From assembly GCA_030537455.1 (NCBI GenBank), contig JAUNMR010000001.1, positions 1 through 64,000 of the forward strand: a DNA stretch of 64,000 nt. Reading direction: 5' to 3'. Source of the stretch: Planctomycetia bacterium. Lineage in GTDB: Bacteria; Planctomycetota; Planctomycetia; Pirellulales; Thermoguttaceae. Both the position numbers and the translations under genes were made by a program. Position 1 is the stretch's first letter, and every line of letters starts with the position of its first letter. Below the pieces are notes generated by a model. It had not been told where the DNA came from. It did not search any database and saw nothing but the letters and a program-made list of their open reading frames with translations. Below are positions 55,455 to 64,000 of this stretch, piece after piece.

Positions 55455-56645
55455 ATGACGTCAAGACGTTCGTTCATTACAGGAGTCGTCGGGGGGGCGC
55501 TCGCTTCCACCTGGGCTATGACGCCAAATGCCGGTCTCAAAAGGACTTTGGCGCAAGATCAGGCTGTCTCAAATAAACTTGGCAAAATGAACCTGACCTT
55601 TAGACCTTATCTTCTGACTCTACGCCATCCCTTTGGCGTCTCTAGCGTTACGCGCACCACCACGCAAAGCGTCCAGGTGGAGATCGAACTCGATGGCGTC
55701 GTCGGTTACGGTGAAGCGTCCATGCCTCCCTATCTGAGCGAGTCGACCGAATCGGTCATGGCGTTCCTCGCACGCGTCGACCTCACGCAATTCAAGAGCC
55801 CATTTGAGTTAGAAGACATTCTGACTTATGTCGACTCCATTTGCGAAAACAACGCCGCCGCAAAGGCCTCTGTCGACCTCGCCCTACACGACCTGGTCGG
55901 CAAGCTTATCGGTCAGCCCTGGTGGAAGATTTGGGGACTCGATAAGGAAAAGACCCCCTCCACAATGTACACCATCGGGATCGATACGCCGGAAAAGGTC
56001 GTGGAGAAAACAAAAGAGGCTTCGAAATTCGACCTCCTCAAAGTCAAACTCGGCCGTGATAAGAAGAGCGACCGTGAAATGATCGAGTCGATCCGGTCCG
56101 TCTCCGATAAGCCGATCGCCATCGACGCCAATCAGGGCTGGAAGGACAAGGTCTATGCCCTCGATATGATCCAGTGGCTCTATGAGCAGGGGATCGTTAT
56201 GATCGAACAGCCCATGAAGAAGACCAAGATAGACGACATTGCCTGGATTACCGAGCGTAGCCCGTTGCCGATTATGGCCGACGAATCCCTCCAGAGACTC
56301 GTCGATATCCCAAGACTCAAGGGCGTTTTCTCCGGCGTCAATATCAAGCTCATGAAGTGCACCGGTATGCGCGAAGCGTGGAAAATGCTCAACTTAGCGC
56401 GCGCACTCGATATGAAGGTCATGGTCGGATGCATGACCGAGTCCTCTTGCGCTATCTCCGCGGCCGCGCAACTGTCCCCCGCGGTCGACTGGGCCGACCT
56501 CGACGGTAACCTGCTTATCTCTAACGACGTCTTCGACGGCGTACAAACCGCTCCCAACGGCAAGCTCATTCTCAGCGACAAGCCCGGGCTGGGGCTTACC
56601 AAGCGTGACAAGCCTCTCAATCGCCTCGATACCCTCATCGAATAG
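55455..56645 (+). CDS. Tat-exported dipeptide epimerase (L-Ala-D/L-Glu epimerase-like)
   Basis: The 396-residue enolase-superfamily enzyme has a twin-arginine signal (SRRSFITGVVGGALAST, residues 3-19). The catalytic site is complete: KVK at 196-198, metal ligands Asp224 (AIDANQGW), Glu251 (IEQPMKK) and Asp276 (ADESLQ), and a C-terminal Lys in NIKLMK. The family inverts the alpha-carbon of L-Ala-D-Glu and related dipeptides. YkfB and YcjG homologues are normally cytoplasmic, so an exported form with metal-loaded folding before transport is unusual. AAAGAGG supports the ATG. The substrate probably comes from the NlpC/P60 protein upstream. Confidence 0.88.
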   Translation: MTSRRSFITGVVGGALASTWAMTPNAGLKRTLAQDQAVSNKLGKMNLTFRPYLLTLRHPFGVSSVTRTTTQSVQVEIELDGVVGYGEASMPPYLSESTESVMAFLARVDLTQFKSPFELEDILTYVDSICENNAAAKASVDLALHDLVGKLIGQPWWKIWGLDKEKTPSTMYTIGIDTPEKVVEKTKEASKFDLLKVKLGRDKKSDREMIESIRSVSDKPIAIDANQGWKDKVYALDMIQWLYEQGIVMIEQPMKKTKIDDIAWITERSPLPIMADESLQRLVDIPRLKGVFSGVNIKLMKCTGMREAWKMLNLARALDMKVMVGCMTESSCAISAAAQLSPAVDWADLDGNLLISNDVFDGVQTAPNGKLILSDKPGLGLTKRDKPLNRLDTLIE

Positions 56646-56656
56646 CGCGCTCAAAA

Positions 56657-56696
56657 CGTCAAGTCGTCGACCCCTTTTGGACGAAACGACTTGACG
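56657..56696 (+). terminator. Terminator after the epimerase gene overlapping the tRNA promoter
   Basis: CGTCAAGTCGT pairs with ACGACTTGACG. The right arm contains the tRNA -35 TTGACG. It has no T tract. Confidence 0.55.
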
Positions 56697-56718
56697 ACGT
56701 GGCAAGACGTCGTATACT
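56691..56718 (+). promoter_or_regulatory. Promoter of tRNA-Arg(CCG)
   Basis: TTGACG, a 16-bp spacer and TATACT, 38 bp before the tRNA. Confidence 0.7.
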
Positions 56719-56756
56719 TAACCGTGTTCCGTCCAGACCCTTGCGCCTGGACGCTC

Positions 56757-56830
56757 GTCTCCATAGCTCAATTGGATAGAGCGTTGGCCTCCGAAGCCGA
56801 AGGTTGCAGGTTCGATTCCTGTTGGAGACG
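56757..56830 (+). tRNA. tRNA-Arg(CCG)
   Basis: A 74-nt cloverleaf: acceptor GTCTCCA/TGGAGAC, D arm TAGCTCAATTGGATAGAGC, anticodon stem TTGGC/GCCGA, loop CTCCGAA with anticodon CCG (reads CGG), T loop TTCGATT. The CCA end is not encoded. Confidence 0.95.
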
Positions 56831-56959
56831 CTAGATTTCTCCCATGACCTACGATAAAACACGCGCTTGATTACCGCGCGTTATCTGGCATAATAACCTT
56901 TAGACCACGCGCCGACAAGCGTGCAAGACTTACTGTGATAATCCTCATGAGGAACTGAG

Positions 56960-57298
56960 ATGAACTTTTACAAAATCGGCGATGATATCGTGATTTCCGA
57001 AGGCGAACTGACTCAAGGCGACAAGATCGTCCCCAATACCACCGACGCCGCCGGGGAGAAGCACGTGCCTGTGATCAGCCAAGACGGCGCTCGTGTGACC
57101 GTTAAGGTCGGTTCCGTTGAGCATCCCATGTTGCCCGCCCACTGGATCCAGTGGATTGTGCTACAGACCAAGACCGGCTATCAAAAGAAAAAGCTCACGC
57201 CCGAAGACAAGCCTGAGGCGACCTTTACCGTCAGTGAGGACGTCCTCGCCGCATATGAATTCTGTAATCTTCACGGTCTATGGAAATCTGAACTATAG
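56960..57298 (+). CDS. sorA: Superoxide reductase, neelaredoxin type (1Fe)
   Basis: The 112-residue protein is a desulfoferrodoxin C-terminal domain standing alone. It reduces superoxide to peroxide without making O2, a mark of anaerobes. Iron ligands can be placed: His35 in EKHVPV, His55 (VEHPM), His61 (AHWIQW), Cys102 and His105 in CNLHGLWK. Glu33 and Lys34 are the conserved residues of the EKH motif near the substrate. The desulforedoxin Cys4 domain is missing, as in 1Fe-SOR. AGGAACTG precedes the ATG. It would need rubredoxin or a similar donor, which is not in this window. Confidence 0.92.
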   Translation: MNFYKIGDDIVISEGELTQGDKIVPNTTDAAGEKHVPVISQDGARVTVKVGSVEHPMLPAHWIQWIVLQTKTGYQKKKLTPEDKPEATFTVSEDVLAAYEFCNLHGLWKSEL

Positions 57299-57349
57299 CG
57301 AGGGCAGGGGGAACGCGCCCGGGAACTGCCGACCGTTCACGTTATGACA

Positions 57350-57398
57350 AAGAACCGAGCGCAATCCCTTGAGCCAAAAGAGATTGCGCTCGGTTCTT
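57350..57398 (+). terminator. Terminator downstream of superoxide reductase
   Basis: AAGAACCGAGCGCAATC pairs perfectly with GATTGCGCTCGGTTCTT, 17 bp, then ATTTG. Confidence 0.85.
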
Positions 57399-57426
57399 AT
57401 TTGTGGGGGGATCTGGTTGACGCGTC

Positions 57427-58767
57427 TCAACGATTACGTCGCGGGTAAAAGTTCATGAGCTGATCCCGATTGTGTCGCCAGTGGTTCCATGCGTCGACGT
57501 CGAACTTATAGTCTACCGGGGGAGTATTATATTCCGCGACGATATTAATGAGCGCGTCGTGTACGGCGTCGTTGCGCAACGTTTCGGTGATCGTATTAAC
57601 GCGCGCGCTCCCGCCACCGGAAAAACTGTTCACTTTACCGCTGGAATCAAAGGACGCGCCGGTGCGATCCGAACCCACGACGATTTGGCGACGGTATCCG
57701 CGTTCGAGGGAATTGATCAGATCGGGAATCGCCTCTTCCGCTTTGAGGCATTTGAGCGCATAGGCCGCGCGCGCAACGCTCTCCGGGTTATCGCCTGCGT
57801 TCAACTGACGACGGAAGAATCCGATTGCGTCGCTGACCGCCGTCGGCTTGCGAACGATTCCGTTCACCGCCGCCACGCGTACGTCCGCGTCTGGGTCGGA
57901 CATTGCGATTTTACCGAGCTGACCGAGCGCGCGCGCGTCGCCTATCGACGCGATTGCCTGAACCAAAAGTTCGCGTCCCGCGCCGTCTTTCTCTTGATTG
58001 TAGAGCTTCATGAGCGTAGCCAACGCGCCCGGGTCACGAACGCGCTGCAAACGCTCGCGAGAAGGAAGACTGCCCGAGAGAGCCTCCGAATAAAGACTCG
58101 TAAGCTCCTTCTTCCACTGTCGCGCTGACTCCTCCTCTGACTTGCGAGCCTCGAGAATCGCCGCCTCTTGGGGCGACATACTACGACCGTTCTTGCGAAC
58201 AAGCCCGCGCTGCTCCAGGCGATCCTTACTAGAAACCCATTCGCCGTCGCTCATGACGTGATGAAGCGCTTTATGTGCTGCCTCATTGTTCGGATCCAAT
58301 TCGATCACGCGTTGAAAATGTCGCTCCGCCTCGCTCGTTAGACGTTTCGATACGCACCAATTAGCGATTTTAAGTTGTGAATTAACGCTATCCGGTCTCA
58401 GAGGCGCGTAAGAATGATACAGAATCACGTCGCTAGAGACTTCCTTCACCTCCGACGTCGACGACTGCGCCAGTACGACTTTACCCCCCTGAACCGGCGA
58501 GACCTCGTAAAGACCGTCGTTAGCTTCCGACGAGGTTAATTCCCCGCGAACCGCGCCGCCGTTGCTCAGCACGAGTCCGCCGGTCTGGCTAAGATCTGGC
58601 GTCTGTCCAAAGACCGAACAAGACATGAGCGACGCCGCAGTAAAAAGTAAAAGCGCATCTGTCAAACCGCGGACGCCATGACGACCGCTGAAAAACAGCT
58701 CATGAGACGTTTGCGCCGATAAGCGACTAATACTCGTGCCGCGTTTGCGTGAAGTGAACTGGAACAT
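57427..58767 (-). CDS. Exported HEAT-repeat protein
   Basis: The 446-residue protein has an N-terminal hydrophobic segment (DALLLFTAASLMSCSVFG) after a basic stretch of about 35 residues, suggesting export by a long signal. Next come a beta-rich domain (GGLVLSNGGAVRGEL), a TPR-like helix pair (SEAERHFQRVIELDPNNEAA), a charged coiled segment (EEESARQWKKELTSLY) and HEAT-like helices near 260-360 (DARALGQLGKIAMSDPDADVR). Such a protein probably binds other proteins. AAAGGAAG supports the start. Function is unknown. The mix of a TPR-type helix pair with HEAT repeats is common in planctomycetes. Confidence 0.75.
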   Translation of the reverse strand: MFQFTSRKRGTSISRLSAQTSHELFFSGRHGVRGLTDALLLFTAASLMSCSVFGQTPDLSQTGGLVLSNGGAVRGELTSSEANDGLYEVSPVQGGKVVLAQSSTSEVKEVSSDVILYHSYAPLRPDSVNSQLKIANWCVSKRLTSEAERHFQRVIELDPNNEAAHKALHHVMSDGEWVSSKDRLEQRGLVRKNGRSMSPQEAAILEARKSEEESARQWKKELTSLYSEALSGSLPSRERLQRVRDPGALATLMKLYNQEKDGAGRELLVQAIASIGDARALGQLGKIAMSDPDADVRVAAVNGIVRKPTAVSDAIGFFRRQLNAGDNPESVARAAYALKCLKAEEAIPDLINSLERGYRRQIVVGSDRTGASFDSSGKVNSFSGGGSARVNTITETLRNDAVHDALINIVAEYNTPPVDYKFDVDAWNHWRHNRDQLMNFYPRRNR

Positions 58768-58962
58768 ACTCTAAAATCTTCCTTTGAGCAACCGAACGCG
58801 TCGTATGAATCAACGCGATATTGGGGTTATCGTCTGTTTCGACCGACCCCTTAAACTCTCAATATGCCCTTTCGAAAAGTACTCCAGCGCTATTATAGAA
58901 ACTGCCGACAGAACTGTCAAACTACCCCGCGTTTCGCCTAATAAAACCAAACTGCCGTCCCA

Positions 58963-59001
58963 CAAAAAAAACGACGCGCAGCCCAATGAGCGCGCGTCGT
59001 T
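58963..59001 (-). terminator. Terminator of the aldolase gene
   Basis: AACGACGCGC pairs with GCGCGTCGTT (58970-58979 with 58992-59001), with eight T on the minus strand. Confidence 0.85.
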
Positions 59002-59045
59002 TCCTATTCATCGATGACGTTGGCTACGAAAGTAAACGTAATTGC

Positions 59046-60035
59046 TTACTTATTGAGAACCTTGCGAACCGCTTCCAGAGTACCGGCGGAACCGAGCTTT
59101 TGGTTCTTGTGAATGATGTATTCCGCATAAGCCGGCATGAAGATCTTGCCAGGCTCGCGAAGGTCGAATTTTTCCGGATGGTCGCGGAAGAATTCACGAT
59201 GGATCGCACACCACACCAGACGTCCGTCCGTGTCGATATTGATCTTTGTGACGCCAAGTTTCGCCGCCGGGAAGTATTGGTCTTCGTTCACGCCGCTAGC
59301 GTTCTTCAGCGCCCCGCCCGCGTTATTGATACGAGCAACCCATTCTTGCGGAACGGAGGAGCTACCGTGCATGACCAGCGGGAAGTTCGGCTTCACCTGG
59401 TTGACCGCCGCTTGGATCTTTTCCAGAACGTCGAAGTGCAGACCTTGCGTGCCGGAGAATTTGAAAGCGCCGTGAGACGTCCCGATTGCAACCGCCAGGG
59501 AGTCGACGCCGGTCTTCTCAATGAATTCCGCCGCTTGTTCCGGGTTCGTGAGCTTAACGCTACCGACAACGTCTTCTTCAACGCCGCCGAGCTGACCAAG
59601 TTCCGCTTCCACCACAACGCCCTTGGCGTGAGCCGCGTCTACGACGCGCTTGGTGATCTCTACGTTCTTCGCGAATTCTTCGTGAGAAGCGTCGACCATG
59701 ACCGAGCTATAGAAGCCGCTCGCGATGCAGTCGTAGCAGACTTCTTCCGTGCCGTGGTCAAGGTGAACGGCGAAAATCGCGTCCGGGAAAACCTTATCCG
59801 CCGTGCGGATCATTCCTTCCAGGAAGTTCTTATCCGTGTAAGAACGCGCGCCACGAGAAATTTGAATGATGAAGGGCGCGCTCGTCGCGTCGTCGTTCGG
59901 ATCGTCGTTGCTCTTCGTCTTGCCGAGGTTGCCGCGGAAAAGACCAACCAACTGTTCCAGATTATTGATGTTGTACGCGCCGATCGCATACTTGCCATAC
60001 GCTTCTTTGAACAATTCTTTCGTCGTAACGATCAT
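59046..60035 (-). CDS. fba: Class II fructose-bisphosphate aldolase
   Basis: The 329-residue zinc aldolase splits fructose 1,6-bisphosphate in glycolysis and runs the reverse in gluconeogenesis. The zinc and substrate sites are recognisable: AVHLDHGTEE with the His-Asp-His, VEAELGQLGGVEEDV, the GTSHGAF segment and PLVMHGSSSVP with the second metal His and phosphate site, then INIDTDGR. Length fits the CbbA-like subfamily (about 330-350). GAGGAG supports the start. The gene is monocistronic, with a possible TATAAT (reverse at 60144-60149) upstream. Confidence 0.95.
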   Translation of the reverse strand: MIVTTKELFKEAYGKYAIGAYNINNLEQLVGLFRGNLGKTKSNDDPNDDATSAPFIIQISRGARSYTDKNFLEGMIRTADKVFPDAIFAVHLDHGTEEVCYDCIASGFYSSVMVDASHEEFAKNVEITKRVVDAAHAKGVVVEAELGQLGGVEEDVVGSVKLTNPEQAAEFIEKTGVDSLAVAIGTSHGAFKFSGTQGLHFDVLEKIQAAVNQVKPNFPLVMHGSSSVPQEWVARINNAGGALKNASGVNEDQYFPAAKLGVTKINIDTDGRLVWCAIHREFFRDHPEKFDLREPGKIFMPAYAEYIIHKNQKLGSAGTLEAVRKVLNK

Positions 60036-60405
60036 GAGAATTCTCCTCTGTTATTCTTAGCGCGCCTCTGGTCCGCTCGGGCGACTCGAATGCGTCGCAA
60101 AACCGCGCTCGCACGCGCGCCTGTTTATTGACTCGTCGTGCCATATTATAACCCTCTTTCCTTATCTGAAAATAGGGGCGCCCACACGACCATACCGCAC
60201 ACGACCTATCCGCCGAGCTTTCACACGCGCTCTGACCTCCGTTCACGACGACCTTTTTGAATCATTTTCCACGTCTTTGCGACCTTTTGAGTCTGGCGAC
60301 CTATCAAAAATGGTTATAATAAAAGAAAAAGCGCCGTCCTTATCCCTGTGGAAACGCGTCCTTTCCAGGCGGCGCCGGTAGTTCTTCACAATCGGCTGAG
60401 GCAAA
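60036..60405. other. Divergent intergenic region between fba and mutS
   Basis: TATAAT elements face both ways: reverse at 60144-60149 for fba and forward at 60315-60320 for mutS. Neither has a clear -35. No ORF is supported. Confidence 0.45.
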
Positions 60406-63186
60406 ATGAGTAAAGACGGTTCCGTTACGCCCATGATGAAGCAATATAACGAGGCGAAAGAGGCGGCTCAGGGCGCGTTGCTACTCTTTCGTATGGGCGA
60501 CTTCTACGAAATGTTCGGAGAGGACGCGCAAAACGCCGCAAAAACGCTCGGGCTGACTCTGACCACCCGCGACAAGGTCAATAAGACCCCTATGGCCGGG
60601 TTCCCTTGGCAACATTTAGACGCCTACCTCCTCAGACTCGTCAACGCCGGATTTCGCGTCGCCGTCTGTGACCAGCTCGAAAACCCAAAGCGCAAAACCG
60701 ACGCAAAGACGCCTGTGCAACGTGGCGTTACCCGTATTGTCACTCCCGGTACTCTCACCGACGAGGCTATGCTCGACCCCAAAACCAGCAACTATCTAGC
60801 CTCCGTCTATATCTCCGACGTCAAAAATAGCCAGCGTGCCCTAAAGCTCGCAAGACGCTCAACTATCAGGCGATTGGCTGAGCAAAAGGAAGAAAAACAA
60901 ACTCAACCGGTTCAGGACGGCGTCGCTTTTGACTACAATCAAACCCAAAGCGAAATTCCCGACGACCGTTACGTCGGGCTGGCATGGGTTGAACTGTCCA
61001 CCGGGCATTTCTGTGCCGCTACCATTACCTTTGGCGACCTGATCGACGCACTTGCGAGAATTAACCCCGCGGAATGCCTTGTGCAGGAGGATATGAAGAA
61101 GTTCTTCCCACAGTGGCTCTTAGAGCGCGTTACCCTCACCGAACGCCCGGGATGGTTCTACTCCAAACAGACCGCGTTGGAAAACCTCAAAAAATTCCTT
61201 AAAGCCGAAACCTTTGAGGGATACGGCTTTAGCGCCGATTCTGACGACGTCTTCGCTTTACAGGCCGCTGGAGCCGCCGTCGACTATCTCAAAGAAACAC
61301 AAAAGCAGTCCCTGGACTACATCGATTCTATCGTGCCATATCGGGACGAACAGTATCTCGCCGTCGACGAGTCGACGCGCCGAAGTCTGGAAATCTCACA
61401 GTCCTTCCGTGACGGAAAGCGCGACGGCTCTTTACTCGATACGATAGACTTATGCCTTACCTCCATGGGCAGTCGTCTTCTCGCCGATTGGCTCGCCCAC
61501 CCACTGCTCGATATCGCGCAGATCGAAACAAGACAAGACGCCGTCGCCGATATCCTCGCGTGCCAAAACAACGTCTTAGAACAATTACGCGAGTTTTTTA
61601 AACAGGTCTTTGACCTGGAACGGATTCTCTCCAGAGTCGTGCAAAAGCGCGCTACCCCGCGTGAGTTGCTCGCTATTGCCGCAACTTTGGAGATCCTGCC
61701 GCGTTTCAAAGCGTTTCTCGATAATTCCCAAGCCGCGCTGCTAAGAACCCTTGGCGCGCAACTCGTCTGCCTGGAAGATTTAGCCGCAAAGCTCAGAGCC
61801 GCTATTGTCCCCGATCCGCCACTGAATTTCAGGGACGGCGGTTTTATTCAGCATGACTTCGACGAAGAGTTCGGAAGACTCGCCAATTCCGAGGCTGTTA
61901 ATAGAGCTTGGGTCAGCGAATACGAGGGACGACTCAAAAAGATCTATAATCTGCCGAACATTAAAGTCGCCTTTACCAGCGTCTTTGGTTATTACATCGA
62001 GCTACCGCGTTCCACAAGCAAGGATAAAATTCCTCCTATCTTCCGACGTACGCAGACTCTCAAAAACGCTGAAAGATACGCCACCGACGAGTTAGAGGAA
62101 AAACAAAAACAAATCCTTACCGCGCAAGAAGACGCTAAAGAAATGGAATTCAAGATCTTCGACTCGCTCATGGACGATATTATCCAGCGTCGCGTCTATA
62201 TTCAGAGCGCCGCCAATATTTTGGCTCATCTCGACGTTCTCATTAACTTCGCAACCCTTGCAAAAACAAGAAATTACTGCCGACCGACTCTGGTCAAAGA
62301 GCCCGTCCTCTTGATCCGTGAGGGAAGACACCCCTCGCTGGAGACCGTCCTCTCTACTGGGCAATTCGTACCAAACGACGCAAAATGTGACGAAAACGCA
62401 AGGCTACACCTCATTACCGGACCCAATATGTCGGGTAAGAGCACCTTTATTCGACAGACCGCGCTACTGGTACTCCTCGCCCAGATCGGCTCCTATATTC
62501 CCGCGCGCGAAGCGACGATCGGCGTGGTCGATAAGATCTTCGCGCGTGTTGGCGCTTCCGACGAAATCATGCGCGGTCAAAGCACCTTTATGGTCGAAAT
62601 GATTGAGACCGCCAGAATCCTCAATAACGCCACCGACAGAAGTCTGGTCATTCTCGATGAAATCGGTCGTGGAACAAGCACTTACGACGGCGTCTCTCTC
62701 GCCTGGGCCATCGCCGAACACATCGCCAATAAGATCAAATGCCGTGCGTTCTTTGCCACGCACTATCACGAACTCACCGATTTGGAACAAACCTGCCAGG
62801 GCGTCAACAACCTCAACGTTGGGGTAAGAGAGTGGGACGACGGCATTGCTTTTTTACATAAAATCACAAAGGGCGCCGCCGACAAGAGTTACGGTATACA
62901 CGTCGCTCAACTCGCTGGCGTCCCAAGAGAGGTCGTCGCTCGCGCTCAGGAGATCCTCAAGGGGCTGGAAGCCGCCCAGGTCACCGCCTCCACAAATGCG
63001 TTAAGAAAAGCTTTGAGAGACCTTTCCAGTCCACAGCGTAAAAAAAGCGAACCCGCCGTGCAATTCTCGCTCTTCGGCCCCGACGATCACCCCGTTGTCC
63101 AGGAATTGAAAGACTTAGACCTCAATACCCTCACGCCTATGGACGCCTTGCTCTTGATCGAACGCTGGAAAAAAGAACTCAAATAG
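60406..63186 (+). CDS. mutS: DNA mismatch repair protein MutS
   Basis: The 926-residue protein finds base mismatches. The mismatch-stacking Phe-x-Glu is Phe33-Tyr34-Glu35 in MGDFYEMFGED. The connector and lever domains follow, then the ATPase with Walker A GPNMSGKSTF at 672-681, the VILDEIGRGTS Walker B with its Glu, and the ATHYHELTDLEQ signature. A C-terminal helix-turn-helix dimer region and a short MutL-binding type tail (QFSLFGPDDHP) complete the length. It is longer than E. coli MutS (853), mostly by an insertion near residue 140-170 in domain I/II. GAGG supports the ATG. MutL is not in the window. Confidence 0.96.
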   Translation: MSKDGSVTPMMKQYNEAKEAAQGALLLFRMGDFYEMFGEDAQNAAKTLGLTLTTRDKVNKTPMAGFPWQHLDAYLLRLVNAGFRVAVCDQLENPKRKTDAKTPVQRGVTRIVTPGTLTDEAMLDPKTSNYLASVYISDVKNSQRALKLARRSTIRRLAEQKEEKQTQPVQDGVAFDYNQTQSEIPDDRYVGLAWVELSTGHFCAATITFGDLIDALARINPAECLVQEDMKKFFPQWLLERVTLTERPGWFYSKQTALENLKKFLKAETFEGYGFSADSDDVFALQAAGAAVDYLKETQKQSLDYIDSIVPYRDEQYLAVDESTRRSLEISQSFRDGKRDGSLLDTIDLCLTSMGSRLLADWLAHPLLDIAQIETRQDAVADILACQNNVLEQLREFFKQVFDLERILSRVVQKRATPRELLAIAATLEILPRFKAFLDNSQAALLRTLGAQLVCLEDLAAKLRAAIVPDPPLNFRDGGFIQHDFDEEFGRLANSEAVNRAWVSEYEGRLKKIYNLPNIKVAFTSVFGYYIELPRSTSKDKIPPIFRRTQTLKNAERYATDELEEKQKQILTAQEDAKEMEFKIFDSLMDDIIQRRVYIQSAANILAHLDVLINFATLAKTRNYCRPTLVKEPVLLIREGRHPSLETVLSTGQFVPNDAKCDENARLHLITGPNMSGKSTFIRQTALLVLLAQIGSYIPAREATIGVVDKIFARVGASDEIMRGQSTFMVEMIETARILNNATDRSLVILDEIGRGTSTYDGVSLAWAIAEHIANKIKCRAFFATHYHELTDLEQTCQGVNNLNVGVREWDDGIAFLHKITKGAADKSYGIHVAQLAGVPREVVARAQEILKGLEAAQVTASTNALRKALRDLSSPQRKKSEPAVQFSLFGPDDHPVVQELKDLDLNTLTPMDALLLIERWKKELK

Positions 63187-63257
63187 CTTTGATACATACA
63201 CAAGCGTCTGGTACCGCTGGCAGATGCGCGCTTTCCACTTAAAGAATAGGATTTATT

Positions 63258-64000
63258 ATGCAAACTCCGTTGGATCGCTTCTATCGTTACATTGCGCTCG
63301 ACACCGCTTCCTCCGAAGACTCCGACGCCACGCCCAGTACACAATCGCAAATCCAACTTGCCAACCTCCTGGTTGAAGAGTTGCGACAGCTAGGGTTAGA
63401 AAACGTCCAGGTCGACGATAAATGCTACGTCGTCGCCACGTTGCCGACCAATCAGACGCGACCGCAACACGAGGTTCCCGTCGTCGGGTTGATTGCACAC
63501 ATGGACGTCTCTTGCGCCGCTCCCGCCGCCAATATTAAGCCGCGCGCCATTACCTACAGCGGCGGCGATATTACCTTAGAAAACGGCGTGGTCATCGTTG
63601 CCACTGAGGAAATGAAAAAACTTGTCGGTCACGAACTTATCGTTACCGACGGAACCACCTTGCTCGGCGCTGACGACAAAGCGGGAATCGCCGCGATTAT
63701 GACCGCGCTGGAAAGACTTATTCAATCTAACGACCCGCGACCGACCATACGCGTGTGCTTTACTCCCGACGAGGAAATTGGACGCGGCGCCGATCACTTC
63801 GACGTGCAAAAGTTCGACGCCGACTGCGCTTACACCGTCGACGGCGGTCCCGGCGGCGAAATCAACGCCGAAACCTTCACCGCTGATTACGCCGTGCTCA
63901 CTGTCAATGGCGTCGACGTCCATCCCGGAGAGGCCAAGGACACAATGATCAACGCCTCGCGCGTACTCGCTCAGATCATTAGCGCGCTACCACTGGATCG
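63258..64000 (+). CDS. pepT: Peptidase T, M20 family (partial at the window end)
   Basis: The first 247 residues of a tripeptidase that removes the N-terminal residue from tripeptides in the cytoplasm. Metal and catalytic residues in place: VGLIAHMDVS (His and Asp), LLGADDKAGIAAIM (bridging Asp and the general-base region), TPDEEIGRGAD (two Glu) and TVDGG. The dimerisation domain has just begun at the edge. The ATG at 63258 has AGGA seven bases before it. It lies 71 bp behind mutS, possibly in the same transcript. Confidence 0.93.
   Translation, partial: MQTPLDRFYRYIALDTASSEDSDATPSTQSQIQLANLLVEELRQLGLENVQVDDKCYVVATLPTNQTRPQHEVPVVGLIAHMDVSCAAPAANIKPRAITYSGGDITLENGVVIVATEEMKKLVGHELIVTDGTTLLGADDKAGIAAIMTALERLIQSNDPRPTIRVCFTPDEEIGRGADHFDVQKFDADCAYTVDGGPGGEINAETFTADYAVLTVNGVDVHPGEAKDTMINASRVLAQIISALPLD

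Noticed and set aside
58986..60131. 381-residue plus ORF opposite the aldolase gene
   Set aside because: Antisense shadow caused by the high GC third-position bias of fba; Arg/Val-rich and no domain.

Overview
The window looks like a chromosome segment of an anaerobic, gut- or rumen-type planctomycete. That is inferred from gene content, not from a marker gene. The evidence is a set of exported Tat or Sec oxidoreductases and sugar-related enzymes (FAD oxidoreductase, DUF1080, Gfo/Idh/MocA, SGNH hydrolase, GH39-like), secreted WD40, TPR and HEAT repeat proteins, a SEC-C-like TPR protein and a large autotransporter. A superoxide reductase, an iron-sulfur flavoprotein and a membrane polyferredoxin suit an oxygen-poor life. 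No rRNA, integrase, transposase or CRISPR array was seen. There are six tRNA-scale calls: tandem Arg(ACG) x2, an Ala(CGC)-Val(CAC) pair, Arg(CCG), and no others.

Layout. 0-2.7 kb: a gene tail, a diverged inverted duplication meeting at a palindrome, a flavoprotein gene and a gene-poor stretch. 2.7-12 kb: minus-strand housekeeping and redox genes (GMP synthase ATPase subunit, polyferredoxin, Tat FAD oxidoreductase, NagB-like protein, aldo/keto reductase, WD40 protein) and two tRNA-Arg genes. 12.6-20.3 kb: plus-strand NRDE protein, Tat-exported TIM-barrel-like protein, SEC-C/TPR protein, nadD and an SGNH hydrolase. 20.3-25.5 kb: tilS and a parvulin-type chaperone, a DUF1080 protein, then a FliN-like protein beside an alpha/beta-hydrolase that has lost its catalytic serine. 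26.5-31.8 kb: one 1,780-residue autotransporter. 32-41.8 kb: tRNA pair, topA, asnA, TPR protein, Gfo/Idh/MocA dehydrogenase, a very small protein and an exported endonuclease/phosphatase.

41.9-50.4 kb is the accessory island. From right to left on the minus strand it holds a DUF262-DUF1524 nuclease, a dead N-terminal piece of a class I adenine DNA methyltransferase, a second DUF262-DUF1524 nuclease, a decayed partner gene, the dead C-terminal piece of the methyltransferase, and an array of orphan polymorphic-toxin C-terminal and immunity-type modules (one apparently whole pair, one immunity gene with a truncated toxin tail, one frameshifted immunity copy). The two methyltransferase pieces flank the nuclease cassette in the same orientation, so a cassette appears to have replaced the middle of a modification gene. 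This island is the most unusual part of the window.

50.7-64 kb: exported GH39-like and transglutaminase proteins, an NlpC/P60 peptidase followed by a Tat-exported dipeptide epimerase (a likely murein-peptide pair), tRNA-Arg(CCG), superoxide reductase, a HEAT-repeat protein, class II fructose-bisphosphate aldolase, mutS and the start of pepT. Two amide-forming enzymes (AsnA and the GMP synthase without its glutaminase half) could both take free ammonia, which would fit an ammonia-rich habitat.
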